This document shows, one piece after another, positions 28,811 to 37,802 of a stretch of DNA of 64,000 nt (its first letter is position 1; the number at the start of each line of letters is the position of its first letter). The notes under the pieces were generated by a model. That model was not told where the DNA came from. It worked only from the letters and a program-made list of their open reading frames with translations, and did no database searches. Both the position numbers and the translations under genes were made by a program. Source of the stretch: Sphingomonadales bacterium (GTDB lineage: Bacteria > Pseudomonadota > Alphaproteobacteria > Sphingomonadales > Sphingomonadaceae); the NCBI GenBank assembly GCA_016721875.1, contig JADKHG010000003.1:326937-390936 (forward strand), in the 5' to 3' direction.

Positions 28811-29627
28811 GTGACCGATACCGATACCCTCCGCCGCATTGCAGAAGCCCTCGAACGGCTTGCACCGCCGCACAGCGCACCTGCGGACCTGATCGCGCAC
28901 CCGGCCTATCATTGGGATGGCCGCAGTCTTGCCGCGGTTGCGCGCTTTGCTCCCTTACCCGAAAGCTTAATCGTCGGTGTGGACCGGCAGAAAGCGGCAG
29001 TCCTCGAAAACAGCCGCCGCCTGCACAAGGTCATGCCGCGCATGATGTGCTGTTATGGGGTGCGCGGGAATGGGCAAATCGGCCTTGGTCAAATCGGTGA
29101 CCGGCGCGTTGCAGGCAGCGGGACTGCCGCTGGCATTAGTGGAGACGACTGCCGATCAGCTCGTTTCGCTGCCACATTTGTTTGCGCTGCTCGGCCGCAC
29201 CGACCGTCCCTTCATCCTATTCATCGACGATATGGCGTTCGAAGGCGACGATAGCGGTCCGCGCCGTCTGCGCTCGATGCTCGAGGGCGGGTCAGAAGCA
29301 CGCCCTGCCAATGTCCGGCTTTATGTCACTTCTAACCGTCGTAACATTGTCGAGCGCCGACAGGAGGACGAAGACGATACGGTCAACGCCCGCGATGTCG
29401 CCGACGACCGGCTGGCACTCGCAGACCGCTTTGGCCTCAAGCTCGGTTTCCAATATCCCGACCAGCCTGCCTTTCTCGCGATGGTCGCAGCCTATGCCGC
29501 GCATTTCGGGCTCGAATGGGATGAAAGCGACGCGCTCGCCTTCGCCCACCAGCGCGGTGGGCGATCAGGCCGGGTAGCTTGGCATTATGCGGTTGAACTG
29601 GCCGGAAGGGCTGGGCGCAGTCTTTAA
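28811..29627 (+). pseudogene. DUF815-family P-loop ATPase (two frame breaks)
   Basis: It begins at GTG 28811 ('TDTDTLRRIAEALERLAPP'). One base is missing near 29023, after which 'GHAAHDVLLWGAR' is read in a second frame. Another G is missing near 29070, after which the Walker A 'GMGKSALVKSV' and the rest run in a third frame ('PFILFIDDMAFEGDD' as Walker B, then 'LYVTSNRRNIVERR' and 'RFGLKLGFQYPDQPAFLAMV') to 29627. Corrected length is about 272 residues, typical for this AAA-like family of unknown role. Its stop overlaps the convergent GNAT-like gene by four bases. Confidence 0.78.
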
Positions 29628-30781
29628 AGCGTCTTCTCGTAAATCCGGTACACTTTGTTCACCGTCCCGCCAACGGCTTCGCCCACCGAACGCATCGGAC
29701 CGTTGGAGCCCAGTACCCAGCCGAACTCGCCGCGCGACGCGCCAAATTTGGTTATCGCGTCGCGGCGGATATATTCGATCATCATGAAAGCCAGCTGGCT
29801 GGCCATCCGTGATGCCTGCAATTTCTTGACCACACCCATCAACGGCACCCGCATCGTCCGCACTTGGGGTTTACGCAGCCACCAGAGCAATTTCGCCCAG
29901 TTGAAGGGGAAGAGTTTGCCGCCAAAACTCTTGATCTTCTCATTGATGTCGGGAAGCGTCATCATGAAGGCAACCGGCTCACCATCGACCTCGGCAATGC
30001 GGATCAGGTCTTCATAGACAATCGGTTTCAGCTTTTTGCCAACATAGGCGATTTCCGCCTCGGTCAGCGGAACAAACCCCCAATTGTCGCTCCAGGCGTC
30101 GTTTAAAATGCCCAGGATCAAAGCGGCTTCATCGTTAAACTTGCGTTTGTCGACACGGCGGATTTTGATCCGGTCATTTTTCTCGCCAATCGCCACAATG
30201 CGATTGGTTAGTTCGGGAAAGTCCCGGTCGATGACAAGTGCATAGGTGAACAATTCTTGCACCGTTTGATAGCCAGAGCTTTCGATCCACTGGTGATATT
30301 CGGGCTTGGCATGCCCCATCATCACCGTCGGCGGGTGGTCAAAGCCTTTGACCAATACCCCCGGTTCATCCCACACCGACAGCGACAGCGGCCCCAACAC
30401 GCGGGTCATGCCGCGGCTTTTGAGCCAATCTTCGGCGGTCGCAATCAGCGCCTTGGCGGTGGCTTCATCCTCGGCATCGAGCATTCCCCAATTGCCGGTG
30501 CCGGGCCCCATTCCCTGTTCGACCGGCTGCGCGAGCGCGAGCTTGTCGATATGCGCCGAAATCCGCCCGACCACCCGGCCCGCGCGGCGGGCGAGAAAAA
30601 GCTGTCCCTCGGCATGACCGTAAAAGGGGTTCTTTTCCGGATTGAGCAGTTCGGCAACGTCAGCGCGCAGCGGCGGCACCCAATTGGGATCATCCGCATA
30701 AAGCCGGTAAGGCAGGTCGATAAAGTCATCGAGCGCCTGTTTTGATCCGACCGGAGAAATGCGCAACTCACCACCCTGCAT
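29624..30781 (-). CDS. GNAT-like protein of unknown function
   Basis: A roughly 385-residue cytosolic protein from ATG 30781. It has a split GNAT-like N-acyltransferase look: 'LPYRLYADDPNWVPPLRADV' and 'FYGHAEGQLFLARRAGRVVGRISAHID' near the start, then 'GVLVKGFDHPPTVMMGHAKPEYHQWIESSGYQ'. The end 'GASRGEFGWVLGSNGPMRSVGEAVGGTVNKVYRIYEK' is the typical tail of this conserved alphaproteobacterial family. Substrate unknown. It follows lptG on the same strand with a 33-base gap. Confidence 0.72.
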   Translation of the reverse strand: MQGGELRISPVGSKQALDDFIDLPYRLYADDPNWVPPLRADVAELLNPEKNPFYGHAEGQLFLARRAGRVVGRISAHIDKLALAQPVEQGMGPGTGNWGMLDAEDEATAKALIATAEDWLKSRGMTRVLGPLSLSVWDEPGVLVKGFDHPPTVMMGHAKPEYHQWIESSGYQTVQELFTYALVIDRDFPELTNRIVAIGEKNDRIKIRRVDKRKFNDEAALILGILNDAWSDNWGFVPLTEAEIAYVGKKLKPIVYEDLIRIAEVDGEPVAFMMTLPDINEKIKSFGGKLFPFNWAKLLWWLRKPQVRTMRVPLMGVVKKLQASRMASQLAFMMIEYIRRDAITKFGASRGEFGWVLGSNGPMRSVGEAVGGTVNKVYRIYEKTL

Positions 30782-30813
30782 CTGACAATCTCTTTCTTGG
30801 GCCTTGGGGCCGG

Positions 30814-31908
30814 TTATTCCTCGGTGCGCACCAGCACGGTTTCGCCGATCAGCAGGAACAGCAGAAACGGCGCCCAAGCCGCAATAAAGGGCGGATAAGC
30901 GCCCAGATTGCCCATGGCCAGCGCGAAATTGTCAGCGACGAAATAGGCAAAACCCAGCGCCATGCCAATGACTGCGCGCAGGAACAGCGCGCCCGATCGC
31001 GCCAGCCCAAAGGCCGCGACCGCACCCAATAACGGCATCAGCAGCGCCGAAAGTGGGCCGGATATCTTGTGCCATAAATTGCCCTCGAAGGAATCGGTGC
31101 GCTTGCCCGCAACCTTCATGTCATCAATCGCACCTTGCAACGGAAAGAAGCCCAGCGCATCGGCGTTGATCTTCAGCGGGTTGAAGCGGTCGGGCTCTAT
31201 CCCGCGACCGACCACCAGTTCGGGCAGGCGTTTCTGGCTGGCCGCAATCACATCGAAAATGCGGACATTTTCCAGCCGCCAGGCCCCATCGACAAAGCTG
31301 CCCTTGTCGGCGCGAATGACGTGGCTCAACGTGCCATGTGGGCGCTGATAAACCCGCACATCCTGCAACAGGGTTTTCTCACCATGTCCGCTGACGATGC
31401 GCGCTTGCACCAGATCGCGCCCTTCGCGCACCCAGATGTTGGTGCGTGTTCCGCTTTCGGCCGGCACCTTGGCATATTCGACGTCCTGCCAAGCCTTTAA
31501 TTTGGCAGTAGCCGGGGCGACGATGCGCTCAGTGAAACCAAACGAGACCGCAGCGACCAACAGGCTGGTCAGGATCATCGGCGCGAGGATCTGGTGTGCC
31601 GAAAGCCCCGCTGCTTTCATCGCCACAACCTCGCTATTCTGACTGAGCGTGGCAAAGGTGATCAGCGTCGCAAGCAGCACCGAGAAAGGCAGGAAACGGG
31701 CAATGATCTGCGGCGCGCGCATCCCGACATAGCGCCAGAGATCAGCTTCGCTATTGCCCGCGACCGCCAATATCTTTCCGCTTTCGCCGAGCAGATCGAG
31801 TGCCTGCAATATTAGCACCAACATCAACAGCACCGCGACCGTGCGGACAAGGAACAGCTTCGCCATATACAGGCCGATCTGGCGCGACGGGAAAAATTGC
31901 AATTGCAT
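30814..31908 (-). CDS. lptG: LPS export ABC permease LptG
   Basis: A 364-residue inner-membrane protein of the LptF/LptG family: TM1 'LFLVRTVAVLLMLVLILQALDLLGE', TM2–3 in 'FLPFSVLLATLITFATLSQNSEVVAMKAAGLS' (coupling-helix region), a periplasmic beta-jellyroll (about 130–265) and C-terminal TMs ending 'FLLFLLIGETVLV'. With LptF it extracts the outer-membrane glycolipid from the inner membrane. LptF lies five bases upstream. Many sphingomonads lack LPS and use glycosphingolipids instead, so the cargo here is open. Confidence 0.9.
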   Translation of the reverse strand: MQLQFFPSRQIGLYMAKLFLVRTVAVLLMLVLILQALDLLGESGKILAVAGNSEADLWRYVGMRAPQIIARFLPFSVLLATLITFATLSQNSEVVAMKAAGLSAHQILAPMILTSLLVAAVSFGFTERIVAPATAKLKAWQDVEYAKVPAESGTRTNIWVREGRDLVQARIVSGHGEKTLLQDVRVYQRPHGTLSHVIRADKGSFVDGAWRLENVRIFDVIAASQKRLPELVVGRGIEPDRFNPLKINADALGFFPLQGAIDDMKVAGKRTDSFEGNLWHKISGPLSALLMPLLGAVAAFGLARSGALFLRAVIGMALGFAYFVADNFALAMGNLGAYPPFIAAWAPFLLFLLIGETVLVRTEE

Positions 31909-31913
31909 GCGCC

Positions 31914-33135
31914 TTAGGCCTCCTGCGGTATCAGGCGCGAGCGGCGCTTGCCAAAATGGAAGAATTTGCGGATCGCCTTACCGCTCTTGTCGGCAAAGCG
32001 TTCAAGCGCACCAATTGGCTGGCCGCCGGGGACATGCGCAGCGATATGGTACATCCACAGAATAAGCGCTGCAAAAAGCAGGCACGGCACCCACAGCGCA
32101 ATGGCCGGCGGGAACTCCCCGCGCGCGCCTACGCTTTGGGCATATTCGTTGATCTTGTGATAGGTCACCACCATCACAATCGACAGGAACACACCGAGTG
32201 CCGATGTCGAACGCTTGGGCGGAATCGCCAATGCGACGGCGAGAAATGGCAGCAACAGCATCATCGCCACTTCGACCATGCGAAAGTGGAAACTGGACCA
32301 TGCGGTGTTCCGCTCGCTTTGCGTTCGCTTGATATCACCGCCAACCTTGACCAGTTCGTTAAGCGTATATTCGCGTCCTTGTTCCCCGCGACCGCGGAAT
32401 TTCTCGATTTCAGGCAGGGGGATTTCGATATCGTGGCTCGAAAAGGTCAGCACCCGCGCATTGCGATACGTCGGCGCGTCATGCACCAAGGTGCCATTCG
32501 ACAGCCGCAAGATGATGACCTCGGAATCGTCGGTGCGCAGAAACTGCCCTTCTTTCCGCCGTCACCGCCAAGGACTGCCCCTTTTTGCTTTCGGCAAAAA
32601 CGAACATGCCCGACAGATTATTCCCCTGATTGCGGCTTTCATCGACACGGATGGTCAAATTGTTGCCCAGATTGTTAAACTCGCCAACCTTGATTGACGC
32701 CCCCAGCGCGCCCGAGCGCAGGTCGAACTGCAGTTCTTCATACAGGTAGCGCGAAAAGGGCTGGATCCAGCCGACAATGGCAAAATTGACCAAAGCAAGC
32801 GCGATAGCATAGAGCATCGGCACCCGCAGCAAGCGGCCATAGCCCAGCCCGACCGCGCGGAAAATGTCTATTTCTGAAGTAGTTGCAAGCCGTCGGAAGG
32901 CCAGCAAAATCCCCAGTAGCAGGCCGATGGGGATGCCCAGCGACAGATATTCGGGGATCAGATTGGCAAGCATCCGCCAGACGATGCTGACCGGCCCGCC
33001 TTCGGCAGCGACGAAGTCGAAAAGCCGCAGCATCTTGTCGAGCAGCAGCAGCATCGCGGCAATTGCCAGCGTGCTCAAAAGCGGAATCGCGACAAGCCGC
33101 GCGATATAGCGGTCGGTGGCAGTGATAAATTTCAA
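31914..33135 (-). pseudogene. lptF: LPS export ABC permease LptF (one frame break near 32560)
   Basis: The N-terminal 190 residues run from ATG 33135 ('DRYIARLVAIPLLSTLAIAAMLLLLDKML', 'DIFRAVGLGYGRLLRVPML'). Near 32560 one extra base in an A/G run breaks the frame; the match resumes as 'GQFLRTDDSEVIILRLSNGT' and continues to 31914 through 'MMLLLPFLAVALAIPPKRS'. Corrected length is about 406 residues, the normal size. lptG follows after five bases. lptF is usually essential, so a sequencing error is the likely cause of the break. Confidence 0.83.
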
Positions 33136-33257
33136 CTTATTGTCGCCCTGTCACCCTAATTTGGCCGCAAATCGTTCCGATATACCCGTTCTAGATCAGG
33201 AGCAATATCGTTGGTCGGTTTCCGGTCAACGACACGTTCAATGGAGTGTAGTTCGCG

Positions 33258-33737
33258 ATGATCAAGATCATTGCTACGGTTGCAGGTGTTGCAGGACTCA
33301 GCATGGCGATGGCGCCTGCGGTGGCGGGTTCTGTTATCAGTAACGATCTCAGCAAATGCAGTGCGGGCAAAGGCCCGGCAATTCGCGTCAATGTCAACGG
33401 CATACAAGGTGGCGCGGGCCGCCTGCGCGTGCAATCCTATCCGGCAACCAAGGCAGCCTGGCTGGCCAAGGGCCGCTGGCTGCATCGCATCGAAAGCAGC
33501 GCACGCGCTGGCTCGATGAGCTTCTGCGTGCCGGTCTCGGCAGCGGGCAGCTATGCGATTGCCGTGCGGCACGACAAAAACGCCAATGGCAAAACCGATC
33601 TGTCTTCGGATGGGGGCGGATTTTCCAACAATCCGTCGATCAACATCTTCAATCTCGGCAAGCCCGCAGTCGGAAAGGTTGCCTTTCAGGCGGGGCCCGG
33701 CGTCACCACGATCACAGTCAACATGAAATATATGTAA
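33258..33737 (+). CDS. DUF2141 secreted protein
   Basis: A 159-residue protein with a signal peptide ('GVAGLSMAMAPAVAGS') and a DUF2141 beta-sandwich: 'IRVNVNGIQGGAGRLRVQSYP', 'GSYAIAVRHDKNANGKTDL', 'GGFSNNPSINIFNLGKPAVGKVAFQ'. The calcium-like loop DKNANGKTD is typical of the family. It is the first gene of a rightward run with the lipid kinase (16-base gap) and the nucleotidyltransferase-like gene. Its role is unknown; context suggests envelope lipids. Confidence 0.85.
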   Translation: MIKIIATVAGVAGLSMAMAPAVAGSVISNDLSKCSAGKGPAIRVNVNGIQGGAGRLRVQSYPATKAAWLAKGRWLHRIESSARAGSMSFCVPVSAAGSYAIAVRHDKNANGKTDLSSDGGGFSNNPSINIFNLGKPAVGKVAFQAGPGVTTITVNMKYM

Positions 33738-33753
33738 GGAAAAGGTCCGGTAT

Positions 33754-34722
33754 TTGGCTCTTGTAGCGCTTCTTTCCAATCCCAACTCGACCGGCAACAG
33801 ATCGCTGCTGCCCGAGATACGGAAATATTGCGCGACCTGCCCGGACATTTTTCACTACGAAGTTGAAGAGGTTGGCCAGATCGCGCGCGCTCTGGAAATG
33901 ATTGCGCGCGTGAAGCCAAAGGTGCTGGTCGTGAATGGCGGAGACGGCACCGTACAAGCTGCCCTGACCGAACTCTATCATGGTGGCCATTTCGAAGGAT
34001 CGCCACCGCCGGTGGCCGTGCTGCCCAATGGCAAGACCAACCTGATTGCGCTTGACCTTGGGGCGCAGGGCGACCCGCTGAAATCGCTTGCCGAAATAGT
34101 CGGGCTGGCGCGCGGAGATCTTGCCCCGCATGTCGTCGCGCGCGAGTTGATTGCACTGACCGACGGCAGCGAAAATGCCCGACCGGTACTGGGCATGTTT
34201 CTGGGCGGTGCCTATCTGGCAGAGACGATTCTTTACTGCCGCCACACAATCTATCCGCTGGGCTTGCCCAACACGATGAGCCACATTCTTGCCGCTATTG
34301 CCGCGATTTTCTCGCTGTTGTCGGGGATCAAGGGCAAATATCTGCCCCGCCGGTCAGAGGCGATCCGGATTTCGCTGATGCGGGATGGCGAATTGAAGGG
34401 GCGTTTTTCGGTGCTGATCGTTACCACGCTGGAAAAATTGCTGCTCGGCGGGCGCGTGCGCACCAATGGCGAAGGGCATTTGAAAATGATGGCGGTCGAT
34501 TATCGCCCGCGCACCTTGATACGCATGGTCTTTGCCTCGCTCATCGGACGGTTGGGCAAGAATCGCGTCGAAGGCATCCACATCAGCGAAGGCGATATCA
34601 TCCGCATCGACGGCGGCCGCAGCAGCGTGATTTTGGATGGCGAAGTGTTTGAAACCGACACTGACCGACCGATCGTGCTGCGATCGACCCCGGCAGTGCC
34701 ATTTTTGAAATTGGCGGCTTAG
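33754..34722 (+). CDS. Diacylglycerol-kinase-fold lipid kinase, candidate ceramide kinase
   Basis: A 322-residue DAGK catalytic-domain protein beginning at TTG 33754 (AAGGAAAAGG upstream). The nucleotide motif 'VLVVNGGDGTVQAAL' (GGDGT) and 'AVLPNGKTNLIA' are present, as are 'FLGGAYLAET' and the C-terminal 'EGHLKMMAVDYRPRTLIRMV' and 'GDIIRIDGGRSSVILDGEVFE'. DAGK-fold kinases beside spt genes in Caulobacter (CpgB) phosphorylate ceramide. The placement here, next to spt, acp and a cerR-like gene, makes ceramide the favoured substrate, but diacylglycerol cannot be excluded. Confidence 0.78.
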   Translation: MALVALLSNPNSTGNRSLLPEIRKYCATCPDIFHYEVEEVGQIARALEMIARVKPKVLVVNGGDGTVQAALTELYHGGHFEGSPPPVAVLPNGKTNLIALDLGAQGDPLKSLAEIVGLARGDLAPHVVARELIALTDGSENARPVLGMFLGGAYLAETILYCRHTIYPLGLPNTMSHILAAIAAIFSLLSGIKGKYLPRRSEAIRISLMRDGELKGRFSVLIVTTLEKLLLGGRVRTNGEGHLKMMAVDYRPRTLIRMVFASLIGRLGKNRVEGIHISEGDIIRIDGGRSSVILDGEVFETDTDRPIVLRSTPAVPFLKLAA

Positions 34723-34753
34723 CCTGCGCAGAAGTTTGCGCTAGGATGCAAAT

Positions 34754-35680
34754 ATGCATTCGCTCCAGCAATTGATCGCCGAAGAACTTGGGGTTGCCGT
34801 GCAGCCCCGTATCAACTCCTTCGCCGCGTATATCGCCGCGCAATATCCGGGCGCCGCACGGGCCGTGCTGTTTTACGGCTCATGCCTCAGAAGCGAAGAG
34901 CTCGAGGGGCAGATGCTCGATTTCTACTTGATCGTGTCGGACTATGAAGCGGCCTATGGCAAGAGCTGGCTCGCCAAATGGAACCGGAGGCTGCCGCCCA
35001 ATGTTTTCCCTTTCCAACATGATGGCCTGGTCGCCAAGGTAGCCGTATTGAGCGAGAAGGATTTTCACGACCTCAATCGCCCCGGTGCCTCGGCTGTGTC
35101 GGTGTGGGCGCGCTTTGCCCAGCCAGCGCGGCTGGTGTGGGTATCGGACGACATCGCCGCACGTGCCGCAAGCATGGCGATTGCAGGGGCTGCGCCGACT
35201 TTGCTCAACGCCGCACTTGCCCATATGGCGCATGACGACAGCATCATCGACCTTTGGGAACTGGGTTTTGCGATGACCTATAGCGCAGAGCTGCGCGCCG
35301 AACGCAGCGACCGGCCAGCATCGGTGGTGCAGTTCGACCCCGACCGCTACCGAGCCTTTGGCAAGGCGGCGTTGCTGCACACGCCAATCCTCAACGAACT
35401 GCGCGCCGATGGCAGTGTCCACCTGTTGCCCGATCCCGAAGCACGGGCGCTGGCCGAACGCGAACGCTGGCCCGCTCTGCGGCGGCGCGGCAAAATGCTG
35501 ACCGTGGCGCGCCTTGCCAAGGCGGCGTTCACCTATTCGGGCGGGATTGATTATCTGGCATGGAAGATAAACCGCCACGCGGGCACGCAGATCGAGATCA
35601 AGCCGTGGCAACGCAAATGGCCGCTGGTTGCGGCGCTGGTGCTGGTGCCGAAATTGTGGGTGAAGGGGGCGGTTAGATGA
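34754..35680 (+). CDS. Nucleotidyltransferase-like protein of the sphingolipid locus
   Basis: A 308-residue cytosolic protein. The segment 'AVLFYGSCLRSEELEGQMLDFYLIV' has the GS motif and acidic residues of nucleotidyltransferase-fold proteins (Tam41/phosphatidate-cytidylyltransferase-like look), followed by 'NVFPFQHDGLVAKVAVLS'. A basic C-terminus with 'YLAWKINRHAGTQIEIKPWQRKWPL' and a weak hydrophobic tail could associate with the membrane. It follows the lipid kinase by about 30 bases, which suggests a role in a phospho-ceramide headgroup. Its stop overlaps the end of spt once the frame of spt is corrected. Confidence 0.65.
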   Translation: MHSLQQLIAEELGVAVQPRINSFAAYIAAQYPGAARAVLFYGSCLRSEELEGQMLDFYLIVSDYEAAYGKSWLAKWNRRLPPNVFPFQHDGLVAKVAVLSEKDFHDLNRPGASAVSVWARFAQPARLVWVSDDIAARAASMAIAGAAPTLLNAALAHMAHDDSIIDLWELGFAMTYSAELRAERSDRPASVVQFDPDRYRAFGKAALLHTPILNELRADGSVHLLPDPEARALAERERWPALRRRGKMLTVARLAKAAFTYSGGIDYLAWKINRHAGTQIEIKPWQRKWPLVAALVLVPKLWVKGAVR

Positions 35681-36873
35681 TCCCGATCGCTTTCCCCGGC
35701 ACGTTCAAACCGTCCCAAAATGTCCTGCACCTGCTCGGCACTATGTTCGGCACACAATGAGCAGCGCAGCAAGGTCATTCCGGCGGGTGTTGCGGGTGGG
35801 CGGGCGAGGTTGACGTAGAGCCCTTCGGCCAGCAGCGCCTCCCACATCATCGCGCCTTTTTCCAGATCGGGCATGATCACTGCGATGATCGCGCTTTGCG
35901 GGGTTTCGGTGCCGAGCGTGAAGCCCAAATCGCGCAATCCCTTGTGCAACGTTTTGCTGTTTTCCCACAAATGCGCGCGCTTGTTGCTGCCGTGCATCAG
36001 CTTGCGCACTGATGTCGCGCTTGATGCCATTACACTGGGCGGCAGGGCGGCGGTGAAGACATAGGGGCGGCAGACAAGGCGCAATATTTCGAACTTGGGA
36101 TGGTTCGACACGCAGAATCCGCCAACGGTGCCAACCGATTTGCTAAAGGTGCCGATGATGAAATCAACATCATCGATGCAACCCTGCTCCTCGGCAACGC
36201 CGCGGCCATGTTCACCGATAAAGCCCATGCTGTGCGCTTCATCGACCAGCACCATCGCACCATTTTCCTTGGAAATGCGAACCATTTCCTTCAGTGGCGC
36301 GACATCGCCAAGCATCGAATAGACGCCTTCGAGCACCACCAGCTTGCCTGCCTCGGGCGGCAACCGCTTCAGCCTCTTTTCCAGCGCCTCGATATCATTG
36401 TGGCGGAAGGCGACGATTTCGGCGTCGCCCATTTTGCAGCCGTCATAAATCGACGCATGGCTGTCGATATCGAGGATGATATAGTCGCCTTTGCCGGCAA
36501 TCGTGCTGATAATGCCAAGATTCGCCTGATAGCCCGTTGAAAAGACCATCGCATGGTCCATGTCGTAAAATTCGCGCAGCGCGGTCTCGACATCACGGTG
36601 CGGATCAAAGGTACCGTTGAGCACGCGACTGCCGGTGGTGCCAGCACCAAAATCATCATAGGCTTGCTTGCCCGCAGCGATGACGTCATCGTCGAAAGTC
36701 ATGCCCATATAATTATAGGTGCCGAGCAGAATGGTTTCCTTGCCATTGCAGATCGCGACGGTAGGGCTGAGCACCTTTTCCATCACCAGGCTGAACGGAT
36801 CCGTCACGCCGGTCGCCAGCAAGGCCTCGCGCTGCTGGATGAGGGGATCGAATTTGGAGAAAAGGTCAGTCAT
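35551..36873 (-). CDS. spt: Serine palmitoyltransferase (3' end probably frameshifted)
   Basis: A PLP enzyme of the alpha-oxoamine synthase family that condenses serine with palmitoyl-thioester to give 3-ketosphinganine. Visible: 'GTYNYMGMTFDDDVIAAG', 'GTTGSRVLNGTFDPH', 'DIDSHASIYDG', 'VDEAHSMGFIGEHGRG' and the PLP lysine in 'GTFSKSVGTVGGF'. The open frame gives 440 residues, but the last 40 look alien. Removing one base from the C run at 35694–35697 gives the ending RFERAGKAIGII and a stop at 35673. That makes 399 residues, a normal length, and leaves only an eight-base overlap with the convergent gene. Confidence 0.92.
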   Translation of the reverse strand: MTDLFSKFDPLIQQREALLATGVTDPFSLVMEKVLSPTVAICNGKETILLGTYNYMGMTFDDDVIAAGKQAYDDFGAGTTGSRVLNGTFDPHRDVETALREFYDMDHAMVFSTGYQANLGIISTIAGKGDYIILDIDSHASIYDGCKMGDAEIVAFRHNDIEALEKRLKRLPPEAGKLVVLEGVYSMLGDVAPLKEMVRISKENGAMVLVDEAHSMGFIGEHGRGVAEEQGCIDDVDFIIGTFSKSVGTVGGFCVSNHPKFEILRLVCRPYVFTAALPPSVMASSATSVRKLMHGSNKRAHLWENSKTLHKGLRDLGFTLGTETPQSAIIAVIMPDLEKGAMMWEALLAEGLYVNLARPPATPAGMTLLRCSLCAEHSAEQVQDILGRFERAGESDRDHLTAPFTHNFGTSTSAATSGHLRCHGLISICVPAWRFIFHAR

Positions 36874-36896
36874 TGTCCGCTTTGCCTTTAGTCGGT

Positions 36897-36987
36897 GTCG
36901 TTCCCGCGAAAGCGGGAATTCATGGCCTAGCAGGTCGGTTTAAACCGAAGTTTTAGACCATGGACCCCCGATCAAGTCGAGGGTGAC
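36897..36987. repeat. 91-bp dispersed palindromic repeat, copy 2 (inverse orientation)
   Basis: The reverse complement of this stretch aligns over its whole length with 28701–28791, with the same outer ends (GTCACCC…GAC), the same two hairpins and a variable middle. It lies between acp and spt, just upstream of the spt start, so it could act as a processing site or attenuator between them. Confidence 0.8.
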
Positions 36988-37011
36988 TGGGTTATTTTCA
37001 AACAGTGTCGC

Positions 37012-37254
37012 TCAATCCACCAGCTTCAAAACCGCATCCGCCAACTGCCCGACCGTTTCAATCTCGGCCTGCATGTTCATGGTGATGACAATGTCGAATG
37101 TGTCCTCAACTTCGGCGACGAAATCCATCACTGTCAGGCTGTCCCATTCGAGATCGCCGGCAAAGGTGGTTGCGTCGTTTAAGTCGACGCCCTTTTTGTT
37201 GAACGGCTCGATCAGGCCCTTGAGCTTGTCAAACATTTCGCTGCGGTCGGTCAT
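37012..37254 (-). CDS. Acyl carrier protein of the sphingolipid locus
   Basis: An 80-residue acidic protein from ATG 37254 with the phosphopantetheine site 'DLEWDSLTVMDFVAEVED' (Ser of DSL). 'FDIVITMNMQAEIETVGQLADAV' is typical of ACP helix 3–4. It is a dedicated ACP rather than the fatty-acid AcpP, judging by position directly upstream of spt on the same strand, as in Caulobacter, where SPT takes an acyl chain from a local ACP. The longer open frame upstream adds no ACP-like sequence. Confidence 0.9.
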   Translation of the reverse strand: MTDRSEMFDKLKGLIEPFNKKGVDLNDATTFAGDLEWDSLTVMDFVAEVEDTFDIVITMNMQAEIETVGQLADAVLKLVD

Positions 37255-37390
37255 ACTGTTTCCTTTTTGGAATTTTCGATCTGTTGGCAGTCGATTAAGG
37301 CACCAAAAGGGCAACATTGCGGATAGGCGCAACGCAAGCGGAAGCAGTCGGCCAGATTTGTGCGCGTCGGTGACGGTAAAAATTGCTAGG

Positions 37391-37573
37391 CTAGTCCCTC
37401 GATCCCGGCTCGTCATTCTCTTCAGAGCTGGAATAGGCTCCTCCGCAAACATGCGTGCCACTTTCAAAGCAGCGAGAACAAGACCAATTGATCGTACATG
37501 TCACCGTGTGATCGTCAGGCATTCCACAATCTGCTCTCAATTCGTTGCAACTGCAGTAGGTCGAGTGTGACAA
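37391..37573 (-). CDS. Putative 60-residue Cys-rich small protein
   Basis: From TTG 37573, with a strong ribosome site (AGGAGAAG five bases upstream), a 60-residue peptide carries seven Cys: 'TYCSCNELRADCG', 'TVTCTINWSCSRCFESGTHVCGG', then an acidic tail. There is no signal peptide. The Cys spacing suits metal binding or disulfides. It lies 37 bases downstream of the Pro-rich ORF, on the same strand. I recognise no family. It could be a chance frame, but the ribosome site and Cys content argue for a real gene. Confidence 0.45.
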   Translation of the reverse strand: MSHSTYCSCNELRADCGMPDDHTVTCTINWSCSRCFESGTHVCGGAYSSSEENDEPGSRD

Positions 37574-37610
37574 ACCGCTTCTCCTCATGACCATACTCAG
37601 GGAAACTCAG

Positions 37611-37802
37611 TTATGCGGGGACCGGATCATCCGGCGGGGTTGGTCCTGGATCCGGTGGAATGGGAATGGCCGGAGCGGGAGGAATTTCTGGCCAAGGATC
37701 TTTCTCCGGAGGAGGAATCTCTGGCCAAACGGGAGGAATTTCTGGCCAAGGCATCGGACTGGGCGGTGGTGTATTGGTATCGTCAATTTGGACAATGCTC
37801 AT
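37611..37802 (-). CDS. Putative 63-residue proline-rich small protein
   Basis: From ATG 37802 (GGGGAGACAAGCT upstream) a 63-residue peptide contains repeated 'PWPEIPP'/'VWPEIPP' units and ends in a Pro/Asp-rich tail. The DNA shows a short tandem repeat (ggaggaatttctggccaa on the plus strand, three copies between 37677 and 37750). There is no signal peptide or membrane span. It sits between the cerR-like gene and the Cys-rich ORF, inside the sphingolipid locus. The opposite strand has a Gly-rich frame with no such ribosome site, so I favour this strand. Confidence 0.45.
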   Translation of the reverse strand: MSIVQIDDTNTPPPSPMPWPEIPPVWPEIPPPEKDPWPEIPPAPAIPIPPDPGPTPPDDPVPA

